Part shown: positions 1 to 5,808 of the stretch, piece after piece | Layout: the number at the start of each line of letters is the position of its first letter | Numbering within the stretch: position 1 is the stretch's first letter | Source: Betaproteobacteria bacterium | GTDB taxonomy: Bacteria; Pseudomonadota; Gammaproteobacteria; Burkholderiales; Usitatibacteraceae | DNA: 16,714 bases | Direction: 5' to 3' | Assembly: GCA_025362705.1 (NCBI GenBank) | Contig: JANYFH010000145.1 | Location: 1 to 16,714, forward strand | The notes under the pieces: model-generated | The model's input: the letters and a program-made list of their open reading frames with translations, nothing else | What the model was told of the DNA's origin: nothing | The model's database searches: none | Position numbers and translations under genes: made by a program

Positions 1-568
1 TTGATTTTGTGAGGCGGGGTTGAATTGTTTGTCGAATTGAATCATAAGCTGACTCACCGCCGGTTTCCAGTTCTGGATCGGTATCGCTCAGCGTTGGCTA
101 ATGTTGCGTAGGCCAAGATACAAGAGTTTGATCGCCGCCTCGTCATGGGGAAATGATGCCCGGGTTTGATGAGTTTGCGCAGGCTGTAGTTGACGCTTTC
201 GATGGCGTTGGTGGTGTAGATCACTTTGCGGATCTCGGGCGCATAGCTAAAAAAAACGGAATGATGCGCACCCAGTTATTACGGCAAGACTTGGAAATCT
301 GCGGATACGCGACATCCCACGTCAAGGTGAACTGATCGAGTGCGACGATGGCCTCGTCTACCGTGGCGGCGGTGTAGATCGCGCGCAAGTCAGCGGCGAC
401 GGCTTTGCGATGTTTCCAGCTCACCTAGTTCAGGCTGTGCCGCACCTGGTGCTCCAGACACAGTTGCACCTCGGCGCGCGGATACACGGCCTCAATTGCC
501 TTTGAAAAGCCCTTCAAGCCATCGACACAGGCAATCAGAATGTCTGCGACACAGCGGTTCTTCAACTT
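1..568 (-). pseudogene. IS256/Mutator-family transposase, decayed C-terminal part
   Basis: The minus strand reads as the C-terminal half of an IS256-type DDE transposase. Recognisable blocks in order are LKNR-VADILIACVDGLKGF (holding a catalytic-core Asp), VQLCLEHQVRHSLN, VSWKHRKAVAADLRAIYTA, NNWVRIIPFF, APEIRKVIYTTNAIES, SLRKLIKPGHHFP, DEAAIKLLYLGLRN and a terminal PIQNWKPAVSQLMIQF. It is clearly dead. A TAG stop (plus bases 425-427) replaces the usual Tyr of SLNYVSWK. A frameshift lies at or near the run of eight A (249-256). A second shift is near 143-150, and a TGA (88-90) stands where Trp would be expected. The 5' half of the gene is missing: the reading breaks off at about 568, where amidase sequence begins. 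The element continues past the left edge, and no terminal inverted repeat is visible. Family assignment is confident; the exact lesions are inferred from memory of the family. Confidence 0.88.
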
Positions 569-900
569 CCACGTGGGTTTCAGGGCAAAGACACCGCAAA
601 AACGCCGCCGGACGGATCAGCGAGCCGCCAGTTTGCGTTCATAAGGCGAGAGGCACATGAAAATCGGCTACGGCCGTAGCTGAGCCGCTCGAGGAACCCC
701 AAGGCGTTCGCGCCAGGTCGTGAGGATTGCGCGCGCACCTTGCGTCCCGTTGCAGCGAATTCCACAGTGTCGGTCTTGCCAAAAATCAACGCACCAGCGG
801 AACGCAGAATGGACACGCAATCGGCGTCGATGGGCGGATGAAATCCTTGATATAGCAGCGAACGTGGAGCCCGCGTGCCGCCAATATTCGCAGAGCGGTC
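569..900 (-). pseudogene. Amidase-signature enzyme, internal fragment, decayed
   Basis: Minus-strand frames reconstruct the core of an amidase-signature hydrolase (GatA/fatty-acid amide hydrolase superfamily, which hydrolyses amides with a Ser-cisSer-Lys triad). The pieces in order are LYQGFHPPIDADCVSILRSAG, LIFGKTDTVEFAATGR (catalytic Lys in GKT), RNPHDLARTPWGSSSGSATA (cis-Ser), TQTGGSLIRPAAF (nucleophile Ser region) and CGVFALKPTW. Lesions are a frame change within the GCGCGCGC run near 729-736, a TGA at 639-641 where LGTQTGG would have Gly, and an extra base in the five-A run at 598-602. Sequence stops matching the family after KPTW at about 569, where it runs directly into transposase remnant. 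The upstream limit near 900 is approximate, since the N-terminal part is unrecognisable. The whole N- and C-terminal regions are gone, so no function is expected. Confidence 0.82.
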
Positions 901-1029
901 AACGCGACCGAGTGCCTACATTATACGGCTCGATGATGGCATCATGAGTGTAATCGTATTGGCAGTGACACGATTGCGTTTCAAGTGCGCGCGCACCCGT
1001 GGCCCGACCACAACCAGATAGCCAAACAA

Positions 1030-2193
1030 ATGAAATCAGTGAAGCCGCAGAATCACGCCGAGATTCGCGATGAAGTGCGTAAACTCTGCGCGGAATTTCC
1101 CGGCGAGTATTGGCGCGACGCCGATCGGCGCGAGGCTTATCCGGCCGAGTTTGTGAAGGCATTGTCAGAAGCGGGGTATCTCGCCGCCCTGATTCCCGAG
1201 GAATACGGGGGTTCCGGACTGCCGCTATCCGCCGCTGCCGCCATACTTGAGGAGGTGCAACGCGCCGGCTGCAACGGCGCCGCTTGTCACGCGCAAATGT
1301 ACATCATGGGCGCGGTCCTGCGGCATGGTAACGACTCGCAGAAGCGCGCCTATTTGCCAAAGATTGCCAGCGGCGAACTCCGACTGCAGGCGTTTGGCGT
1401 AACCGAGCCGACCAGCGGCACCGATACCAGTTCTATTTCGACTTTCGCGGAGCGTCGTGGCGATAAATACATTGTCAACGGCCAAAAGATATGGACGTCC
1501 CGTGCCGAGTATTCCGACCTGATGCTGCTGCTGGCAAGGACTGCATTAAAGGCGGTCGGGGCCAAGCGCACCGACGGCCTGTCGGTATTCATCGTGGATA
1601 TGCGTGAAGCCAAGCAGGCGGGCATGAGTATCCGGCCGATTCGTACTATGATGAATCATTCCACTACCGAGGTGTTTTTCGATAACGTGGAGGTTCCTGC
1701 CGCTAACCTTATCGGCGAGGAAGGTATGGGTTTTCGCTACATTCTTTCGGGCATGAACGCCGAGCGCGTCCTGATCGCCGCCGAGTGCATTGGTGACGCC
1801 AAATGGTTCATCGACAAGGCCAGCGCCTACGCCAAGGAACGGCGCGTGTTTGGCCGACCGATCGGCCAGAACCAGGGAGTCCAGTTTCCCATTGCCAAAG
1901 CCTATGCCGATATGTGCGCTGCCGACCTGATGGTAAAACACGCTGCCGAGTTGTACGCCGCCGATCTCGACTGCGGGGCAGAGGCTAACATGGCGAAACT
2001 GCTGGCAGCCGATGCCTCATGGGCGGCGGCCAACGCCTGTGTGCAAACCCATGGTGGCTTCGGTTTCGCCGAGGAATACGATGTCGAGCGCAAATTTCGT
2101 GAAGCGCGACTTTACCAAGTGGCGCCGATCTCTACCAATCTCATCCTCAGTTACATTGCCGAGCATGTCCTCGGCATGCCGCGTTCCTATTGA
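1030..2193 (+). CDS. Acyl-CoA dehydrogenase family protein
   Basis: A 387-residue FAD-dependent acyl-CoA dehydrogenase, normal length for the family, expected to introduce an alpha,beta double bond into a cytoplasmic acyl-CoA and pass electrons to ETF. Visible landmarks are the FAD/substrate motif FGVTEPTSGTDTSS, the middle beta-domain IVNGQKIWTS, and C-terminal helices with RRVFGRPIGQNQGVQFPIA and QTHGGFGFAEEYDVERKFREAR. The usual C-terminal catalytic Glu (YEGT-type loop) is absent: this protein has LYQVAPIST there. A Glu at residue 245 (NAER) sits where isovaleryl- and long-chain-type enzymes carry their base, so I infer that one is used. ATG 1030 was preferred over an in-frame GTG at 985 because MKSVKPQNHAEIRDEV gives a normal N-terminus; no strong ribosome site decides it. 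The CoA-transferase gene begins 9 bp after the stop, so the two are co-transcribed. Substrate is unknown; context suggests a branched or dicarboxylic acyl-CoA. Confidence 0.93.
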   Translation: MKSVKPQNHAEIRDEVRKLCAEFPGEYWRDADRREAYPAEFVKALSEAGYLAALIPEEYGGSGLPLSAAAAILEEVQRAGCNGAACHAQMYIMGAVLRHGNDSQKRAYLPKIASGELRLQAFGVTEPTSGTDTSSISTFAERRGDKYIVNGQKIWTSRAEYSDLMLLLARTALKAVGAKRTDGLSVFIVDMREAKQAGMSIRPIRTMMNHSTTEVFFDNVEVPAANLIGEEGMGFRYILSGMNAERVLIAAECIGDAKWFIDKASAYAKERRVFGRPIGQNQGVQFPIAKAYADMCAADLMVKHAAELYAADLDCGAEANMAKLLAADASWAAANACVQTHGGFGFAEEYDVERKFREARLYQVAPISTNLILSYIAEHVLGMPRSY

Positions 2194-2202
2194 TTGTAGC
2201 CA

Positions 2203-3318
2203 ATGGGACAGCCGCTACAAGGTTTGCTGGTAGTCGCCGTCGAACAAGCGGTTGCGGCGCCGATGTGCACACTACGTCTGGTCGATGGCGGCGCGCGCGT
2301 CATCAAGATTGAACGCCCGGAGGGGGAAACTGCCCGCCACTATGACCGGTCGGTGGAGGGCACCAGCGCCTATTTCGCTTGGCTGAATCGCGGCAAGGAA
2401 AGTGCGGTGTTTGACCTGAAGGACGTAGCAGATATGCACGTCGTCCGTGCCTTGCTTGAGAAGGCCGATGTCTTTGTGCAAAATCTGGCACCAGGCGCAG
2501 CACAAAGGCTGGGACTCGGTAGTGCCGCACTGGTGAAACGGTATCCGCGGTTGATCGCGGTCGATATCGTCGGTTATGGTCAGGATACCGCCTGCCGGGA
2601 AATGCGAGCCTATGACATGCTGGTACAGGGCGAAAGCGGGCTTTGCGCTGTCACCGGTACTCCTGAAACGCCGTCCAAGGTTGGTGTTTCAGTGGCCGAC
2701 ATTGCTGCGGGAATGAACGCGCATGCTGCGATCCTTGAGGCGTTACTGGCTCGCCAAGCGGATGGATGCGGACGCGCTATTGAGGTCGCCATGTTTGACG
2801 GCATGGCTGATTGGATGAGCGTTCCGCTGTTGCATCTGCAGTTTGGCCGAATCGAAACTGGCCGACACGGACTTTCGCATGCATCGATCTATCCTTACCG
2901 GCCATACGCTTGCCGCGACGGCCAGTTGAACATCGCTATCCAAAATCCGGCCGAGTGGACTCGCTTTTGTGAGGGAGTCCTGGACAATTCCGCGCTAACG
3001 CGAGATCCGAATTTCGCCGACAACTGGTCGCGCGTCCACAATCGCGACGCGCTGGACCTGAACATCGCCCCAAGTTTTGCGAAGCGGAGCTGCGCGGAAA
3101 TGATTGAACTTCTCGACCAGCATCAAATTGCATGGGGCCGCGTTTCGACGGTGGCCGATGTTGCGATCCACCCTGCGTTGCGGCGGGTAGCCGTTAACTT
3201 GCCGGATGGCAAGGCTTGCACCATGCCGCGTCCGGCTGGGCGCGGTACTCTTGCGGCAGTTAAGGTACCTGCTTTGGGTGAGCACACGGCCAACATTCGC
3301 GCGGAATTTTTGGCCTGA
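2203..3318 (+). CDS. Class III (CaiB/BaiF-type) CoA-transferase
   Basis: A 371-residue member of the formyl-CoA transferase/CaiB family, which moves CoA between carboxylic acids (or between carboxyls of one acid) through an aspartyl-CoA thioester. Family marks are the N-terminal VAVEQAVAAPMCTLRLVDGGARVIKIERPEGE, WLNRGKESAVFDLK, and VSVADIAAGMNAHAAILEALL; Asp166 in ADIAAG is the expected nucleophile. The C-terminal part (IAWGRVSTVADVAIHPALRR) is also typical. Length is a little short of the 400-430 of CaiB or Frc but normal for mesaconyl-, itaconate- or succinyl-CoA-type transferases. It lies 9 bp after the acyl-CoA dehydrogenase and 44 bp before a MaoC-type hydratase. The transferase-hydratase pair matches the arrangement known for mesaconyl-CoA and itaconyl-CoA metabolism. 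Enzyme family is secure; substrate pair is inference only. Confidence 0.93.
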   Translation: MGQPLQGLLVVAVEQAVAAPMCTLRLVDGGARVIKIERPEGETARHYDRSVEGTSAYFAWLNRGKESAVFDLKDVADMHVVRALLEKADVFVQNLAPGAAQRLGLGSAALVKRYPRLIAVDIVGYGQDTACREMRAYDMLVQGESGLCAVTGTPETPSKVGVSVADIAAGMNAHAAILEALLARQADGCGRAIEVAMFDGMADWMSVPLLHLQFGRIETGRHGLSHASIYPYRPYACRDGQLNIAIQNPAEWTRFCEGVLDNSALTRDPNFADNWSRVHNRDALDLNIAPSFAKRSCAEMIELLDQHQIAWGRVSTVADVAIHPALRRVAVNLPDGKACTMPRPAGRGTLAAVKVPALGEHTANIRAEFLA

Positions 3319-3362
3319 CCGCCACGGTACCGGCGCGTTCAAATCATTTCGGCGCAAGAGAC

Positions 3363-4217
3363 ATGGACATGGATATTGAGTACTTGAGAGGCTGGCGTGG
3401 GCGCACCCAGCGGATTGCGGACATCGTGTCGCCGCGCCTGGTCGATCAATATTCCGCAACCCTGAAGCCTATTTTCGCTGGGATTGATTCGGCGCATGCG
3501 CCGCTCGGTATTCACTGGTGCCTGGCGGCGGACACGCCGCCGATGGCCGATCTTGGCGCGGATGGTCACGCAGCAAAGGGCGTATTTCTGCCGTCGGTGC
3601 CGCTGCCGCGGCGCATGTGGGCAAGCGGCAGCGTCGAGTTTCACGCATCCTTGCAACTGAACGACCGGGTGGAACGGGTGCCGACCATCAAGGATGTGAC
3701 CCTCAAGGCCGGTCGCTCAGGACCGCTTTGTTTTGTCGACGTTGAACATGCATATTCGACCGTGCGCGGCATTGCCGTTCGCGAGCAACAAGTGCTGGTG
3801 TATCGTGAAACGGCCGTGGCGGGGTCTGTGCCGCCAAACCCGGCGGACAAGCCGCCGCAGTCCCCGCCACTCGGCGAAATCGCTTGGCAGTTGGATGCGT
3901 CTAGCGCGCTGTTGTTTCGCTATTCCGCGATGACGTTTAATAGTCACCGCATTCATTACGATTTTCCTTACGCAACCGGAATTGAAGGCTATCAGGGCAT
4001 TGTTGTCCATGGCCCATTGCAGGCCACGCTGCTGCTCAATGCCGCGGCGCGACTGGCTAAACGCTCGCCGCGCACCTTCCGCTTTCGCGGGCTGGCGCCA
4101 TTGACACTCGGGGAAGGCTGGTGGGTGTGCGCCGATCGTGATGGCGAAGCCGGCGCCATCTGCCGTTCAGAGTCTGATGCGGGAATAGTCAAAATGGAAG
4201 CAACAGCAACATGGTGA
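3363..4217 (+). CDS. MaoC/HTD2-like acyl-CoA hydratase (mesaconyl-C4-CoA hydratase-like)
   Basis: A 284-residue double-hotdog (FAS1/HTD2-type) hydratase. The N-terminal half (about 1-140) is the degenerate hotdog, with HWCLAADTPP, GVFLPSVPLPRRMWASGSVEFH and RVPTIKDVTLKAGRSGPLCFVDV. The C-terminal half carries the active hotdog with FRYSAMTFNSHRIHYDFPYA and the glycine-rich GYQGIVVHGPLQATLLLN. In the hydratase-2 motif TFNSHRIHYD the likely catalytic and flanking residues are Asn193, His195 and His198. Relatives hydrate mesaconyl-C4-CoA (Chloroflexus Meh) or itaconyl-CoA to citramalyl-CoA, or dehydrate mitochondrial 3-hydroxyacyl thioesters. ATG 3363 follows an AAGAG ribosome site at a plausible distance; ATG 3369 is an alternative two codons later. 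No citramalyl-CoA lyase gene follows in this window. The TGA stop is the first base triplet of a long perfect palindrome. Family is confident, reaction is inferred. Confidence 0.87.
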   Translation: MDMDIEYLRGWRGRTQRIADIVSPRLVDQYSATLKPIFAGIDSAHAPLGIHWCLAADTPPMADLGADGHAAKGVFLPSVPLPRRMWASGSVEFHASLQLNDRVERVPTIKDVTLKAGRSGPLCFVDVEHAYSTVRGIAVREQQVLVYRETAVAGSVPPNPADKPPQSPPLGEIAWQLDASSALLFRYSAMTFNSHRIHYDFPYATGIEGYQGIVVHGPLQATLLLNAAARLAKRSPRTFRFRGLAPLTLGEGWWVCADRDGEAGAICRSESDAGIVKMEATATW

Positions 4218-4265
4218 TCCTGTAAGCTTTTCGTTGAGTACTCAACGAAAAGCTTACAGGATCAC
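4214..4265. terminator. 52-bp perfect palindrome overlapping the hydratase stop codon
   Basis: Bases 4214-4239 are the exact reverse complement of 4240-4265 (26 + 26, no loop, centre AGT|ACT). The palindrome includes two AAGCTT sites and runs of TTTT/AAAA in the arms. It starts one base before the TGA stop of the hydratase gene. In RNA it would form a very long hairpin from either strand, so it could act as a bidirectional terminator or 3' stabiliser. No U-run follows the stem, so a classical intrinsic terminator is not proven. As DNA it could extrude as a cruciform or be a scar of an inverted duplication. Confidence 0.6.
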
Positions 4266-4312
4266 AGGCGGCATGAGCGCTACGCTCGTATCAGGAAAAC
4301 TCAACCAAGCTT

Positions 4313-4429
4313 AATTAGTATTGTCGCGATTAAGTGGATACGCGGGGAGCTCCGGTTCGCCGAACCCGAGTTGCGAATAATTTTCATAGGAAGCACATGC
4401 CAGACCTATTGAAGAATTTTGAATTGGTT
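4313..4429 (+). repeat. Diverged direct repeat, copy 1 (upstream of vapBC)
   Basis: About 117 bp that recur in the same orientation at 5343-5460, with 94 of 117 aligned positions identical by hand count and one single-base indel. Best-conserved blocks are AGTGGATACG/ACGTGGATACG, CCGAGTTGCG/CTGAGTTGCG, AATAATTTTC, GGAAGCACATGC and ACCTATTGAA-AATTTTGA. This and the remaining 4266-4567 stretch contain no supported gene other than the vapB promoter region. The two copies enclose the toxin-antitoxin pair exactly. Confidence 0.8.
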
Positions 4430-4503
4430 TGTGCTGAGTGCGGGACTGGCAATTAAAACAGGCAAAATTTCAAAACATGATGTCTAGCGGATTGGGGCGG
4501 CGC

Positions 4504-4560
4504 TTGACAGAAAAGCCTGTCTAGCGGACAGTATGAAGTATGACTGTATTACAATTAAGG
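4504..4560 (+). promoter_or_regulatory. vapBC promoter/operator region with GACAG half-sites
   Basis: The segment holds alternating half-sites: GACAG (4506-4510), CTGTC, GACAG (4527-4531) and ACTGT (4543-4547). These form nested inverted repeats such as CTGTC-5-GACAG, the kind of operator bound by VapB or VapBC for autorepression. A TTGACA lies at 4504-4509 but has no good -10 at 17 bp; TACAAT at 4550-4555 is a good -10 with only a weak -35. The AAGG at 4557-4560 is the vapB ribosome site, 7 bases before the ATG. Confidence 0.45.
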
Positions 4561-4567
4561 TTAATAT

Positions 4568-4825
4568 ATGACTATTAGCATTCGCAACCCAGAAGCCGAA
4601 AGCTTGGCGCGTGAACTGGCGCAAGCCAGCGGAAAAAACATCACCGATGTGGTGCTGGAAGCCTTGCGCGGCTACCGCGAGCATCAGCATGAACAGCAAG
4701 GCAGGCAGTCACCCTTGTCCAAGCGGCTTCTTGCGATAGGCGCGCATTGTGCCCGCCTGCCGGATTTGGACGCCCGCAACGCGGATGAAATCATGGGGTA
4801 TGACGAGCGCGGCTTGCCTGCATGA
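4568..4825 (+). CDS. vapB: VapB-type antitoxin (PSK/Rv0623-like transcription factor)
   Basis: An 85-residue antitoxin of the PSK-operon transcription-factor type: MTISIRNPEAESLARELAQASGKNITDVVLEALRGY forms the N-terminal ribbon-helix-helix-like DNA-binding part (residues 1-36). The tail ending LDARNADEIMGYDERGLP is the conserved toxin-neutralising peptide of this family. It is expected to bind and inhibit the VapC nuclease and repress its own promoter. Its last four bases overlap the toxin start (ATGA), so the pair is translationally coupled. An AAGG ribosome site lies 7 bases upstream. The pair sits between two diverged direct repeats in the accessory part of the window. Confidence is high because toxin and antitoxin families agree. 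Confidence 0.93.
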   Translation: MTISIRNPEAESLARELAQASGKNITDVVLEALRGYREHQHEQQGRQSPLSKRLLAIGAHCARLPDLDARNADEIMGYDERGLPA

Positions 4826-5217
4826 TTCTCGATACCTCGGCGCTGATGGCGATTCTGCTCAACGAGGCGGATGCGCCAACCTATATCCAAGCTGTTGCAG
4901 TAGCGCCAAGCATATCCATCTCGGCGGGTACGTTTGCGGAGGCGATGATGGTCATCGCGGCGCGCAAGGGAGGCTTTGGCGTGACGGATTTGCAAAAGCT
5001 GCTGCGTGAAGCAAAGGTGGCCGTGGTGCCAGTGGGAGAAGAGGCGGCAATGGAGGCGTTTGATGCGTGGTTGCGTTTTGGGAAAGGCAACCACCCGGCG
5101 CGATTGAACTTTGGCGATTGTTTCGCTTATGCGCTGTCCAAGCTGTCTGGCGAGCCGCTCCTCTTCAAGGGCGATGATTTCTCCAAGACCGACATTGTGT
5201 CAGCTTTGCCGAAGTGA
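4822..5217 (+). CDS. vapC: VapC-type PIN-domain ribonuclease toxin
   Basis: A 131-residue single PIN domain, standard for VapC toxins, which cleave tRNA or rRNA in the cytoplasm using Mg2+ held by acidic residues. The expected cluster is complete: Asp4 (MILDTSA), Glu40 (TFAEAMM), Asp99 (LNFGDCFAYALSK) and Asp118/119 (LLFKGDDFSKTDI). With an intact active site and an intact antitoxin overlapping by 4 bp, the module looks functional. Its RNA target cannot be read from sequence. No terminator with a U-run follows the stop. Confidence 0.95.
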   Translation: MILDTSALMAILLNEADAPTYIQAVAVAPSISISAGTFAEAMMVIAARKGGFGVTDLQKLLREAKVAVVPVGEEAAMEAFDAWLRFGKGNHPARLNFGDCFAYALSKLSGEPLLFKGDDFSKTDIVSALPK

Positions 5218-5342
5218 TAACCGACACGTCAGTGCTATGCCACTCGGGAATGGGCGGGCGTGCTGTACGTGTCCAACTTATTTACGTTATTAAAGCGGTA
5301 CGAAAAATAACTGGAGGCACCGATTCCCGACGGGTAGCCGCC

Positions 5343-5460
5343 AAATAGTACTGGCGCGACTACGTGGATACGTGGCGAGCCCAGGCTCATCGAATCTGAG
5401 TTGCGCAATAATTTTCGTTGGAAGCACATGCTGAACCTATTGAAAAATTTTGAGCTTGTT
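5343..5460 (+). repeat. Diverged direct repeat, copy 2 (downstream of vapBC)
   Basis: Second copy of the ~117-bp sequence at 4313-4429, same orientation, about 80% identical by hand count, carrying one extra C at 5406. In this copy one plus frame is open from WIRGEPRLIESELRNN to MLNLLKNFELV. Several of the differences in the CTATTGAARAATTTTGA block are synonymous in that frame, which hints at a former coding sequence; the frame is broken in copy 1 by the missing base. I do not recognise the protein. Confidence 0.78.
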
Positions 5461-5518
5461 ACGTTATGAAAACAGATGGTTCTTTTCGCCAAGAAAACTC
5501 CGTCGCTTTTGGCATCCG

Positions 5519-5547
5519 TGGCCATTTTCTGGCCATTAAATGGCCAT
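5519..5547. repeat. Three TGGCCAT units at 11-bp spacing
   Basis: TGGCCAT occurs at 5519, 5530 and 5541, each start exactly 11 bp after the last, and TGGCCA is itself self-complementary. The second and third units also form a longer palindrome (TGGCCATT-A-AATGGCCA, 5530-5546). Helically phased palindromic sites next to an integration scar could be protein-binding sites of the mobile element, but no binding protein can be named. Confidence 0.5.
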
Positions 5548-5660
5548 ATCGCGTAAATCATTGAGTTACAATATTGTTTGAAATTTCTTCGGTAACTATT
5601 GGAATACAAACCAATTTTTCTTGGTAAATTTTGGAATCGTGCGTATAGAAAATCCCATTT

Positions 5661-5712
5661 CAACCGCCTTGTAAGCGGTAGGTCGTCAGTTCGAATCCGA
5701 CTGTGGGCACCA
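5661..5712 (+). tRNA. Partial tRNA-Thr(UGU), 3' fragment; probable attachment-site scar
   Basis: The 52 bases comprise an anticodon arm (ACCGC-CTTGTAA-GCGGT, anticodon TGT at 5670-5672), a variable region AGGTC, a T arm with loop TTCGAAT, the acceptor 3' strand TGTGGGC, discriminator A and an encoded CCA. The first roughly 24 bases (acceptor 5' strand GCCCACA and the D arm) are absent; the upstream sequence is AT-rich and unrelated. The T stem has an A-C mismatch (GTCAG against CCGAC), consistent with loss of constraint. A 3' tRNA fragment is what integration of a tyrosine-recombinase element leaves at its distal end, and the switch here from accessory to core genes agrees. Confidence 0.85.
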
Positions 5713-5808
5713 ATTTTTCTGAAGCGCGCCCGACTTGCCTGGAACGTCGGGCGAATTTGGTACTCCAACACGCCTGATACTGTAGTCGTCAGCCTTCTTT
5801 CACGTCCA

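Noticed and set aside
952..975. Inverted repeat AATCGT-12-ACGATT ahead of the acyl-CoA dehydrogenase
   Set aside because: Six-base arms are short and no promoter or regulator gene supports an operator; too weak to list as a feature.
961..980. Sigma-54-like TGGCA...TTGC ahead of the acyl-CoA dehydrogenase
   Set aside because: The GG to GC distance is 13 bases instead of 10, incompatible with a -24/-12 promoter.
5271..5420. Possible integron attC site around GTCCAAC downstream of vapC
   Set aside because: GTCCAAC fits the RYYYAAC core, but no matching GTTRRRY with a suitable inner palindrome was found.
5599..5808. 70-codon upstream extension of dsbD
   Set aside because: It translates the tRNA fragment and precedes a normal signal peptide, so it is unlikely to be part of the protein.
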